Assembly: GCF_006345825.1 (NCBI RefSeq)
Contig: NZ_VCIX01000082.1
Span: 248,001-312,000 of the forward strand
Length of the DNA stretch: 64,000 nucleotides
DNA from: Paenibacillus paridis
GTDB taxonomy: Bacteria; Bacillota; Bacilli; Paenibacillales; Paenibacillaceae
Direction: 5' to 3'
Position numbers and translations under genes: made by a program. Below, in pieces: positions 1 to 7,721 of the stretch (position 1 is its first letter; every line of letters starts with the position of its first letter). The notes beneath the pieces were generated by a model that saw only the letters and a list, made by a program, of their open reading frames with translations, searched no databases and was not told the DNA's origin.

Positions 1-1021
1 AATCTTCCGGCGTCGTCTTGGGGGGCAATCCGTTGGCGGCTACCTGATAGAAGTACTCCAACTCGCACGTATAAGCGTCCTTGTAGGTCGGACGGATTAC
101 CGTTTCCTCCAATGCCTCTCCAATCGTCTCGCGAATGTGAAGCGTCGTCGGCAATTGCCGCAGATACGGGGTATCGTATTGTACAAGCACCGATTTGCTT
201 TCCCCAAATACCTCAATGTGGGCATCGAACCTCCCTTGTCGATCCATGCCTGTCTCGAACAGCACGTTATATCCGTCGAACTCGAGAATCGCGGTTTTGA
301 ATCGGCCGCCCTGCGTCGCTGCAGCCGCCTTCACGCTGCGGGGGACGCCGAGCATCTCGCGCATGGCGGATATATCATGGCTGTTCAAGCCCAGCAAGAG
401 AGCGTACGAGGCATACTCCTCTGCGGAAGCCTCACCGACGGCTTCCTTCATAAGCCGGACATGCCTTTCCTTGCGATCCTGTGCTGCCTCGGCAGGAATA
501 TCGTCGAAGCGGTAAGCATGGATCCCCGACTGTCCCGTGAAGAAAGCGTTAGGCCCGATGATGCCGCGCACCCGTGCGTAATTGATCGGCCCCAGCCCCC
601 GGACTTCTTCCAAGGCCCGCAGGTAAGCCGGCGCAAACCTTCTCATATAGCCGACCATGACCTGAGCGTCCGAGGCATCCCGCTCCCGAATGATTTCGTG
701 AACTTCGGCTTCAGTCATGCACATCGGCTTTTCGACGAACACATGAATGTTTCTTCGCAGCGCCGCAACGACGCATTCGGTATGGTATTCCATATTATTC
801 AATACTAGGACGGCATCGAGCTCTGCCCATTTCAGCATCTCTTCGGCGCTCGTATACAAATTCGTAACCCGATACTTCTCTCCCATCTTGGCGAGCAACT
901 GCTGCGAAATATCACAGAATGCAGCGAGCTCGTAAAGCTCTGGCAACGATTCCAGAATCGGCAAATGAATAAGCTGGGCAACTTCCCCAACTCCGATGAT
1001 TCCAACTTTCAATTTGGTCAT
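1..1021 (-). CDS. Gfo/Idh/MocA-family oxidoreductase (3' end cut by window edge)
   Basis: The minus strand from the ATG at 1021 reads open for 340 codons without a stop, so the C-terminus lies outside the window. AAAGGGGA precedes the start. The N-terminal third is a Rossmann fold with a glycine-rich loop (VGIIGVGEVA, residues 6-15). FVEKPM near residue 98 carries the EKP lysine used in catalysis by this superfamily. The rest matches the alpha/beta substrate domain. Such enzymes oxidise or reduce sugars, sugar acids or inositols with NAD(P) in the cytoplasm; the substrate cannot be read from the sequence. It points the same way as locus A, but a terminator lies between them, so it is probably a separate unit. 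Family assignment is secure. Confidence 0.9.
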   Translation of the reverse strand, partial: MTKLKVGIIGVGEVAQLIHLPILESLPELYELAAFCDISQQLLAKMGEKYRVTNLYTSAEEMLKWAELDAVLVLNNMEYHTECVVAALRRNIHVFVEKPMCMTEAEVHEIIRERDASDAQVMVGYMRRFAPAYLRALEEVRGLGPINYARVRGIIGPNAFFTGQSGIHAYRFDDIPAEAAQDRKERHVRLMKEAVGEASAEEYASYALLLGLNSHDISAMREMLGVPRSVKAAAATQGGRFKTAILEFDGYNVLFETGMDRQGRFDAHIEVFGESKSVLVQYDTPYLRQLPTTLHIRETIGEALEETVIRPTYKDAYTCELEYFYQVAANGLPPKTTPED

Positions 1022-1045
1022 CCTGTGTTCCCCTTTAGTTTAGTC

Positions 1046-1061
1046 ATTCTTCCGGAAGAAT
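1046..1061. promoter_or_regulatory. Perfect 16-bp palindrome upstream of the oxidoreductase
   Basis: ATTCTTCCGGAAGAAT is a perfect inverted repeat 25 bp upstream of the oxidoreductase start codon, a position suited to an operator. No convincing -35/-10 pair was found beside it. The gene-free stretch 1022-1386 otherwise contains only the terminator at 1264-1302. Confidence 0.35.
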
Positions 1062-1263
1062 AGGGCAGGCCTGATCGCTAGCGCCAACCCTACTCCGTCC
1101 ATTCCGGCAACCCCAGTTTAACTGCCGCACTCCAGGGGTGTACACTTCAATTTAAGTCTTTTCCTACGATTAAAGGCTGAAGGTCGCAAAAACGAGGAAT
1201 AAACCTTGTTTAAGCACGCGAATTATTGCATGATCGGGGAAATGCGGTATATGGTTTCTGAAC

Positions 1264-1302
1264 AAAAACAGCCATGGATGCAAATGCATTAATCCATGGC
1301 TG
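1264..1302 (-). terminator. Rho-independent terminator of the locus A glycosidase operon
   Basis: An 11-bp perfect stem (1269-1279 with 1292-1302, CAGCCATGGAT and its complement) is followed on the minus strand by TTTTTG. It lies about 85 bp past the foldase stop codon and separates that operon from the oxidoreductase gene. A plus-strand T run near 1308-1314 could make it work in both directions. Confidence 0.8.
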
Positions 1303-1386
1303 CCGCTATTTTTTAAAAATATAGCACGTCTGAAAGAACCTCTTTTACAATTATTTCTCAAGGGAAAAATCGTACCCTTAGTCCAG

Positions 1387-2469
1387 CTATCCTCCTGTTG
1401 CCTTCAAGCGGCCATACGCGCTTGGATTGACTTTGACCGTAACGTCTTTGGCCTTCTCCTCCAAATAGCGATTAAACTTATTCGCAAGCACCTCGCTTTG
1501 AAGCTGCGACTCCACGCTTGCAAGCGGCACAGCATAGCCTTCCTTTTTCTCAATCAGCCGAATAATCGTAAAGCTGGTGCTCGTATCGATAACGGAAGAA
1601 TGCTCGCCAACCTTTAATGGTTTAGCCGCTTGCTGCAGCATGAAGTCTGCTTTTAGCGGCGATTGTTGATCATTCAGAATGATGGAGCTCTTGCGGATGC
1701 CATCCTTGCTGTATTCCTTTGCTACCTCCGAGAATTCGGCTCCCGAATCGAGGCTCTTTAAGGCTAGATTTATGCTTTCGAGAACTTCTGCTCTATCTCC
1801 ATCACTATACGGGATAGAAAATTCATCGAAGGTGATTTGCGTTTGATTCTCAAACTCTGCTTCATGCGTGCGGTAGCTCTCGCTAACCTCTTGTTCTGAA
1901 ACCTTCAATTCACCCTCTCCAAGCTTTTTCTCGAGATCAAGCCTTACATTGCTTAAGGAGTAGAAATAGTATTGGCTAAGCTCATACTCTCCTAGCCCAA
2001 AAATAGCTTCTCCCTTTTCCAAGCTTTTGGCTCTGCCTTCATTATTTTGCTCCCAATTCATCACAAAGCTCTGAAAAGAACTGTCTTCAATGAGCCCTTT
2101 CTCCATAGCTAGCAGCTGCAAGGTTTTTCCTTTTACAGCCTCATCCATCGCTTGTTCCTTCAGCCTATCAATCGGACGCTCATCGCCAAATGTTTCCGTC
2201 CAATAGTGTTTGCTGTCCTCTGCCCCATAAGTGACATTAAAATAGTTGGTGACCTCGCCTTTTTCCTTGCTCATATAAAGCAGAAATTCGTTGTGCGTGA
2301 CGGGTAACCCGCCGACCTCCATGATGACTGCGTTCCCCTTAGAATGAGACGGCAAAAAGGCTGCCGCCAATAGGGCAGCAACCGCTACTATTCCAACAGC
2401 CGCAACGATTAATGCACGCCGATGCTTGACACCGGTACCCATCGATTGGTTAGCCACGGTCCGGTTCAT
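1387..2469 (-). CDS. Membrane-anchored parvulin-like peptidyl-prolyl isomerase / foldase (PrsA/SurA-like)
   Basis: 360 residues. Residues about 19-40 form one hydrophobic membrane segment; there is no lipobox, so it is anchored by a signal-anchor helix rather than a lipid as in PrsA. Residues about 45-200 resemble the SurA/PrsA N-terminal chaperone domain. Residues about 205-325 resemble a divergent PpiC rotamase domain, including EFSEVAKEYSKDG. GGAGGAG lies just before the ATG at 2469, and that start overlaps the end of the fucosidase gene by 20 nt, which implies translational coupling. It probably helps exported proteins fold outside the membrane. A foldase as last gene of a glycosidase operon is unusual. 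Isomerase activity is inferred from family only. Confidence 0.75.
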   Translation of the reverse strand: MNRTVANQSMGTGVKHRRALIVAAVGIVAVAALLAAAFLPSHSKGNAVIMEVGGLPVTHNEFLLYMSKEKGEVTNYFNVTYGAEDSKHYWTETFGDERPIDRLKEQAMDEAVKGKTLQLLAMEKGLIEDSSFQSFVMNWEQNNEGRAKSLEKGEAIFGLGEYELSQYYFYSLSNVRLDLEKKLGEGELKVSEQEVSESYRTHEAEFENQTQITFDEFSIPYSDGDRAEVLESINLALKSLDSGAEFSEVAKEYSKDGIRKSSIILNDQQSPLKADFMLQQAAKPLKVGEHSSVIDTSTSFTIIRLIEKKEGYAVPLASVESQLQSEVLANKFNRYLEEKAKDVTVKVNPSAYGRLKATGG

Positions 2470-3904
2470 GTTTCTCCTCCATCTGCGTCCAGTAGACGCT
2501 ACATTCGCTTACTGTCGGATACCATCTAGACTCGGTAATTTGAATGCGGAGACGTTCGGTTTCAATCGGCTCGAAGCGGCAAATCTTCTTGTATCCAATC
2601 ACATTTCCTTCGTAGAAGGTTTGCCACTTTTCTCCGTCAAACCACTCTAAATGAAACTTCTCAATGCGCTGGCCTTCCGGCAAATATTCTTTGAGCACAA
2701 TGCGGTCTATCATTTGCTTGCCGCCCAGCTCTACCTCTAGCCAAGCTTGTTCAATGCCGGCAGAGGGGCGCCAATACGTCTCTTTGAGACCATCCGTTAT
2801 TCGGGCACCCTCATGCTCATCACTCTTGCAAACAGAGGCAACCACCCGTGAACCGGCAGCTGTATTTGTGCGATACATTCTTCCTAACCGTTCTCCAAGC
2901 TCTCGCATTCGCTGCTCATCATTCTCGTGAATAAGACCTCGCCTGTCAGGTGGAAGATTTAGCAGAAAGGTAGAGTTGCCGCCTACCGTTCGCTCATAGA
3001 GATCGACAAGCTCCTCCGTTGATTTAACCGAGGCATCTTCATTTTCATGATAAAACCAACCAGGGCGTATGGAAGTATTCACCTCTGCCGGATACCAAAC
3101 GACGCGTTCTGCTTTAGCCAGCACTTGACGGCTTCCCAAATCCTCTTCATCCGACCCGATGCGCTTTGAGAACTCGTCGCCTTCTAACTGCTGCGAATTA
3201 GCTTGTATCTTCTCGTTATCCTGCAGAGTTGCGGGTACGACACTCCATTCCACTTTCCTTGTATGACCGGCTTCATTGCCGCACCACCTTACATCAGGAC
3301 CGCAAACCGAAATAACCGCGTGAGGCTGATGCTTGCGAATCAAGCTGTAATAGGCATCCCAGTCATAGACTTGCCGCTTGCCGTTCGGTCCTTCGCCGCA
3401 TGCGCCATCGAACCATACGCAAAACAGCTCTCCGTATCCTGTTAACAGCTCATGCAATTGATTCAGAAAGAAGGTGTTGTATCGTTCGGAATCGCCATAG
3501 CATCGTTCATGACGATCCCATGGGGATACGTAAATGCCGAATTTCAGTCCGGCCTCATGGCAAGCGTCGGATACTTCCCTTACTAAATCACCTTCGCCGC
3601 TTCTCCAAGGGCTGCTCTTTACCGAATGATCCGTCCATTCGCTTGGCCATAAACAGAAGCCGTCATGATGCTTGCAAGTCAGAATAACGGCTTTCATCCC
3701 TGCGCTTTTGCATGCGGCTACCCACTGCGCTGCGTCCAGCTCCGTCGGATGAAAGAGCAGGGGCGACTCCTCACCCGTCCCCCATTCCCTATCCGTAAAC
3801 GTATTAACCGTAAAGTGGATGAATCCGTAAAACTCGATTTCTTGCCAAGCCAGCTGCCGGGATGATGGAGCGACAAGCGCCGCTTCAATAACCGAAACAC
3901 TCAT
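2450..3904 (-). CDS. GH29 alpha-L-fucosidase
   Basis: 484 residues, no signal peptide, so probably cytoplasmic. It cleaves alpha-linked fucose from oligosaccharide ends. GH29 features include YGFIHFTVNTF near residue 27, the CKHHDGFCLWPS block near residue 77, and CVWFDGACG near residue 163, whose Asp corresponds to the catalytic nucleophile. The last 130 residues look like a discoidin/F5-8C-type beta-sandwich (ITDGLKETYWRP, VELGGKQMIDRIVL), common in bacterial GH29. The gene sits 20 nt downstream of the GH35 gene and overlaps the foldase gene. Together with GH35 it suggests a fucosylated galactoside, such as a xyloglucan side chain, arabinogalactan or host glycan. Confidence 0.9.
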   Translation of the reverse strand: MSVSVIEAALVAPSSRQLAWQEIEFYGFIHFTVNTFTDREWGTGEESPLLFHPTELDAAQWVAACKSAGMKAVILTCKHHDGFCLWPSEWTDHSVKSSPWRSGEGDLVREVSDACHEAGLKFGIYVSPWDRHERCYGDSERYNTFFLNQLHELLTGYGELFCVWFDGACGEGPNGKRQVYDWDAYYSLIRKHQPHAVISVCGPDVRWCGNEAGHTRKVEWSVVPATLQDNEKIQANSQQLEGDEFSKRIGSDEEDLGSRQVLAKAERVVWYPAEVNTSIRPGWFYHENEDASVKSTEELVDLYERTVGGNSTFLLNLPPDRRGLIHENDEQRMRELGERLGRMYRTNTAAGSRVVASVCKSDEHEGARITDGLKETYWRPSAGIEQAWLEVELGGKQMIDRIVLKEYLPEGQRIEKFHLEWFDGEKWQTFYEGNVIGYKKICRFEPIETERLRIQITESRWYPTVSECSVYWTQMEEKHEPDRG

Positions 3905-3924
3905 TCTCTAACCTCCTTAACTAT

Positions 3925-5682
3925 TTATGCGCCTAAATCTGCTTGATCGGTTAACGTTACGACGGCTTCGGCAGTGCCGTGAAGCTCGAATACGATGAAC
4001 TCATTTACTCCAGCTCGCAACAAAGGCGCGGGAATATACAATGTTTTGGTTGGTCCTACTTCCCAATACCTGCCCAAATGAACGCCATTAATGAAGACAT
4101 TCCCCTTGGTCCAGCCTTCAAGGGTGATGAAGGTATCCGCGGGCTGATCTATCTCAAGCATCCCTTTGTAAAAAACAGGGTGGGAATTCGACGGCTTCTC
4201 TTCCCCTTGTACTTCCGTAAACACCAGCTCGATTAAGCTGCTTAATGGCAGCGGATACATGGTCCAGCCGTATAAAAATTGGTTATCCAGCCTTACCCCC
4301 TCCGTAATTCCTTTGGGATCACGGAGATATGGCCCATAATTAATACGGCCCATATTTTCGACCAAAATGTCCAAACGAACACCTTGTTCCGGTACGGTTA
4401 TTGGCAAGGTACGAGGCGACCAACGTTCAATGACGCCCCTATGCTCACCGTCGACAAAAACCAAAGCCCTGTCTCTTACTTCTTGAAGCGTCAGCTGTGC
4501 CTCGGATCTCGGGCCTCTGACAAATGTGGAATAAAGAATATACCCCTGCGATTGGCCCAGCTTCTCCATTGGCTCCGGGCAAGCCCGCAAGACTGGCTCC
4601 GAGAGGGCATCTAGCTGCTCGAATAAGCTTGCTTGCAGCTTCATCACTACTCTTCCATAGGCTCGTTTGGCTATGGGCTCTGGCAATTGCAAAGCTGGCA
4701 GCTGGACATGCTTCTCAAGCACTTCCCGCACTGCATAAAACTTAGGCGTGGGCTCTCCCGACTCATTAAGGAGCGTGTCATAATCGTAACTGTTTGTCGT
4801 AGGCTCATATTGATGAACATGGTTGGCACCGTTATAGAAACCAAAGTTCGTTCCCCCATGAAACATATAGAAATTGACCGAGGCGCCTGCGCCCAGCATT
4901 TCATCCAAAGCCTCTGCTACCTCCGAGGGCGGCCTAGTTTGATGGCTTTCCATCCAATGGTCAAACCAGCCATTCCAGAACTCCATACACATAAGCGGTC
5001 CATCCGCCTGATATTCGCGAAGCTTATGAAAGGCCTCTGTCGGCTTTGAGCCAAAGTTAACCGTGGCGAGCACGCCGTCAATCATACCGCCTTGCAGCAT
5101 ATGGTCTTCCGGCCCATCCGAGGTGAAGAGCAAAACATCCATTCCCTTGCCCACCATTGCGTCGCGAATATAGGAAAGATACCGCTTGTCATTCCCATAG
5201 CTCCCATATTCATTCTCGATCTGAAGGGCAATAACCGGGCCTCCATTCGTACATAGCAGCGGCTTCAAACGCGGAAGCAGCTCGTCAAAATATTCATCTA
5301 CATGCTTCAAATAACTCTCATCATAACATCGCAATCGCAGATTGGCATCCTCAAGCAGCCATGCCGGCAATCCGCCAAATTCCCATTCCGCGCAAATATA
5401 AGGGCTAGGCCTGACAATGACGTGCAATCCTAATTCGCCCGCTAGCCTAACAAAGCTTTCCAGATCATTCTGGCCTGCAAAGTGAAACTCCCCTTTGCGA
5501 GGCTCATGGATGTTCCAAGGCACATAGGTCTCAACGGCATTCAATCCGCAAGCCTTCAGCTTTAGCAGCCTATCCGTCCAATATTCTGGAACGACCCGGA
5601 AATAATGGATCGCTCCCGAGAGCAGGCGCACAGGCGCGCCTTCGTACATGAATTGATCCCCTTGCACTTTAAAAGTCGCCAA
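3925..5682 (-). CDS. GH35 beta-galactosidase
   Basis: 585 residues, the size of compact bacterial GH35 enzymes. It hydrolyses terminal beta-galactosides, here probably in the cytoplasm since no signal peptide is seen. The N-terminal barrel has SGAIHYFRVVPEYW near residue 22, QIENEYGSYG near residue 155 (acid/base Glu) and MCMEFWNGWFD near residue 234 (nucleophile Glu). The C-terminal third contains the jelly-roll segments typical of GH35. The start is TTG at 5682: AGGAAGGGTGG lies 7 nt upstream and no ATG fits. It lies 43 nt downstream of the permease gene in the same operon. Confidence 0.93.
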   Translation of the reverse strand: MATFKVQGDQFMYEGAPVRLLSGAIHYFRVVPEYWTDRLLKLKACGLNAVETYVPWNIHEPRKGEFHFAGQNDLESFVRLAGELGLHVIVRPSPYICAEWEFGGLPAWLLEDANLRLRCYDESYLKHVDEYFDELLPRLKPLLCTNGGPVIALQIENEYGSYGNDKRYLSYIRDAMVGKGMDVLLFTSDGPEDHMLQGGMIDGVLATVNFGSKPTEAFHKLREYQADGPLMCMEFWNGWFDHWMESHQTRPPSEVAEALDEMLGAGASVNFYMFHGGTNFGFYNGANHVHQYEPTTNSYDYDTLLNESGEPTPKFYAVREVLEKHVQLPALQLPEPIAKRAYGRVVMKLQASLFEQLDALSEPVLRACPEPMEKLGQSQGYILYSTFVRGPRSEAQLTLQEVRDRALVFVDGEHRGVIERWSPRTLPITVPEQGVRLDILVENMGRINYGPYLRDPKGITEGVRLDNQFLYGWTMYPLPLSSLIELVFTEVQGEEKPSNSHPVFYKGMLEIDQPADTFITLEGWTKGNVFINGVHLGRYWEVGPTKTLYIPAPLLRAGVNEFIVFELHGTAEAVVTLTDQADLGA

Positions 5683-5725
5683 ACGATATCCACCCTTCCT
5701 GATTGTGAAATTAAGCCATACCGAA

Positions 5726-6565
5726 CTATCCCTTTACTCCGCCCAGCGACATGCCTTCGGTCAGTTTTTTCTGCAGCAAAGCATATACGAGGATGGTTGG
5801 CGCAAGCACAATGACTAATCCGGCAAATAAAGAGCCCCAATCGGTAGCGAATTGCTGGATTTGCATGAGGTTAGACAAGCCCACCGGAATTGTCTTCTTG
5901 CTGTCGCTTGTAATAAAGGTCATCGCTAGAACGTATTCATTCCAAAAATCAAAGAAGCTAAATACGATAAGCGTAATAATGCCTGGCCGTGCCATAGGCA
6001 CAATAATGCGCAGCAATATGCCGAAATAGCCGCAGCCATCTATCATGGCAGCTTCCTCGTAATCGAGCGGAATCGACTTCATGAATCCGGTAAGCAAATA
6101 GACCGAAAAAGGCAGGCTGCCTGTTGCATAGACCGCGCTTAACCAAAAGCGATTATCGAGCATATGCAAATCATTCATGAAAATAAACAGCGGAACAATA
6201 ATATAGACGCCCCCGATAAAGAGTCCCGCCATATAAAATTGCGATATAAATCCGCGGCCGCGGAACTTCATCCGCCCCAATACATAGGCAGAGGGAACCG
6301 CCGCAAACAGGAGAACTGCCATCGATAACAAAACGATGATGACCGAATTGACCATATAGTCTCCGATTCTTGCCGTTGAGAATGCCTGAACGTAATTGTT
6401 CCAATGGATGCTCGTTGGCAGCTTCCACGGGCTTTCCATGACCTCTGCATTGGTCTTAAAGGAGGCCAGTACATTCCATAAGAGCGGATATACGACCAAA
6501 ACGGCCTGTACGAGAAGGAAGAGGCGAAGCGCGGTTCTTCCCATGAGGGATGCTCGAGTGGACAT
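5726..6565 (-). CDS. CUT1 ABC sugar importer permease, MalG-like
   Basis: 279 residues with six predicted membrane helices, in the usual range for MalG-type permeases. EEAAMIDGCGYF...IVPMARP is the cytoplasmic EAA loop that contacts the ATPase. The C-terminus, GMSLGGVKG, has the VKG ending typical of this subfamily. It follows the other permease gene after one nucleotide and works with it and the binding protein at 10278-11723. No ATPase gene is present in the locus. Confidence 0.93.
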   Translation of the reverse strand: MSTRASLMGRTALRLFLLVQAVLVVYPLLWNVLASFKTNAEVMESPWKLPTSIHWNNYVQAFSTARIGDYMVNSVIIVLLSMAVLLFAAVPSAYVLGRMKFRGRGFISQFYMAGLFIGGVYIIVPLFIFMNDLHMLDNRFWLSAVYATGSLPFSVYLLTGFMKSIPLDYEEAAMIDGCGYFGILLRIIVPMARPGIITLIVFSFFDFWNEYVLAMTFITSDSKKTIPVGLSNLMQIQQFATDWGSLFAGLVIVLAPTILVYALLQKKLTEGMSLGGVKG

Positions 6566-6566
6566 C

Positions 6567-7463
6567 TTAATGCGCCCCCTTTTCCGTAAGCTTATTGCTT
6601 ATAAAGGCAAGCAGCATCGAAATAATGAACACAACAACGCCTATAGCCATGGCATAACCGAAATTCGAGTTGGTGAACGCTTGGGAATACAAGTAGGTCA
6701 TAACGACCTCTGAGTGCCGGTCTGGACCGCCCCCCGTCATGATCGAGACGATGATAAAGCTAATGCTTAGGACGCCGTTAATGCTGAAAATAATCGTAAC
6801 GCGAATGATTTCCCAGAGCAGCGGAATCGTAATGTTGAAAAATTGCTGTATCCGGGTGGCTCCATCCAAATTAGCTGCTTCATAAAGCTCGGGTGAAATG
6901 CTGTCGATGCCTGCCATATACATCACCATATAATATCCGGCAGCCTGCCATATGAGGGTGATAGCCAGTGCCCAGAGAACCGTTCGCTGGTCTCCAAGCC
7001 AAGGCTTTGCCCATTCGCCAAGCCCAAGGATGTCTAAGCCAGAGTTCACAAATCCCATCGTCGGGTGATAGATGAAGGACCATAAAATCGCAATGACAAC
7101 GAACGACAAAATGCTAGGAAAAAAGAAAACGGTACGATAAAATCCGCGTTCCTTTAATTTCGATTGCGTTAGGACGGATGCATTAATCAAAGCAACAATA
7201 ATCGTCACGACTGGCACGACCAGCATAAGAAAGCCCGTATTGCGCATGGACAGAAGAAAGGTCTCATCCTGGAAAAGGTCAACAAAATTTTTGAAACCGA
7301 TAAATTTGGGCTTATCGCTTAGTCCCGTCCAAAGGTACAGCGACTTCTGAAAAATCTGAAACGTGGGATACACTTTAAATAAGCAGAATAACGCCAGGCC
7401 CGGTAATAAACAGGCAATGATAAAAAGCGATCTTTTTGTTCTCATGGTCATGGCCATCGTCAT
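6567..7463 (-). CDS. CUT1 ABC sugar importer permease, MalF-like
   Basis: About 298 residues with six membrane helices. The EAA loop is YEAANLDGATRIQQFFNITIPLL. Several ATGs occur close together (7463, 7457, 7451, 7445); GGGAAGG upstream favours 7463 or 7457. An extension to 7493 is open but has no ribosome binding site. It is the first gene of a five-gene operon (permease, permease, GH35, GH29, foldase) and has its own promoter at 7539-7595. Confidence 0.92.
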   Translation of the reverse strand: MTMAMTMRTKRSLFIIACLLPGLALFCLFKVYPTFQIFQKSLYLWTGLSDKPKFIGFKNFVDLFQDETFLLSMRNTGFLMLVVPVVTIIVALINASVLTQSKLKERGFYRTVFFFPSILSFVVIAILWSFIYHPTMGFVNSGLDILGLGEWAKPWLGDQRTVLWALAITLIWQAAGYYMVMYMAGIDSISPELYEAANLDGATRIQQFFNITIPLLWEIIRVTIIFSINGVLSISFIIVSIMTGGGPDRHSEVVMTYLYSQAFTNSNFGYAMAIGVVVFIISMLLAFISNKLTEKGAH

Positions 7464-7538
7464 CGTTCCTTCCCTCTGCCGCACATGCTGCACGGATTCT
7501 TGCCGGCTTCATGCAGCACGGATGTCTGTGATGAGCTA

Positions 7539-7595
7539 ATTATATATTCGCGGAGGGCATTGCCAAATGAACAAAAGCGAAGATGTTTATGGAGA
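7539..7595 (-). promoter_or_regulatory. Locus A promoter 1: TATAAT -10 with activator-type box replacing the -35
   Basis: On the minus strand TATAAT (7544-7539) is preceded by exactly 17 bp and then the box TTTTGTTCATTTGGC (7576-7562). TCTCCAT (7595-7589) lies 12 bp further upstream. The same pieces at the same spacing occur upstream of the beta-helix gene and the binding-protein gene. The TTTGGC hexamer at the -35 position is far from TTGACA, which suggests dependence on an activator, most likely the YesN protein of this locus. Confidence 0.75.
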
Positions 7596-7682
7596 AAACC
7601 ATGACATTCCTGGCATCTCCGCCTGCCGAATCATAAAATCGTACAGGTTCTATCGATGAAGCGCCAAGCGTGAACGGCAGAA

Positions 7683-7708
7683 GCCGCCGTCTGAAGCCAG
7701 GCGGCGGC
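7683..7708 (-). terminator. GC-rich hairpin after the beta-helix gene
   Basis: GCCGCCG (7683-7689) pairs with CGGCGGC (7702-7708) just past the beta-helix stop codon. The minus-strand sequence after it is only weakly T-rich, so it may be a leaky terminator or an mRNA-stabilising hairpin. Confidence 0.45.
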
Positions 7709-7721
7709 GTTTCCTTGCTCA

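Noticed and set aside
137..808. Open frame of 223 codons on the plus strand near the left edge
   Set aside because: The minus strand here reads as a complete Rossmann-fold oxidoreductase with conserved motifs and a ribosome binding site; the plus frame is a shadow.
1259..1267. Partial match (TTTTGTTCA on the minus strand) to the locus A activator box
   Set aside because: It is the T tract of a terminator, lacks the ATTTGG half, and has no TATAAT 17 bp downstream.
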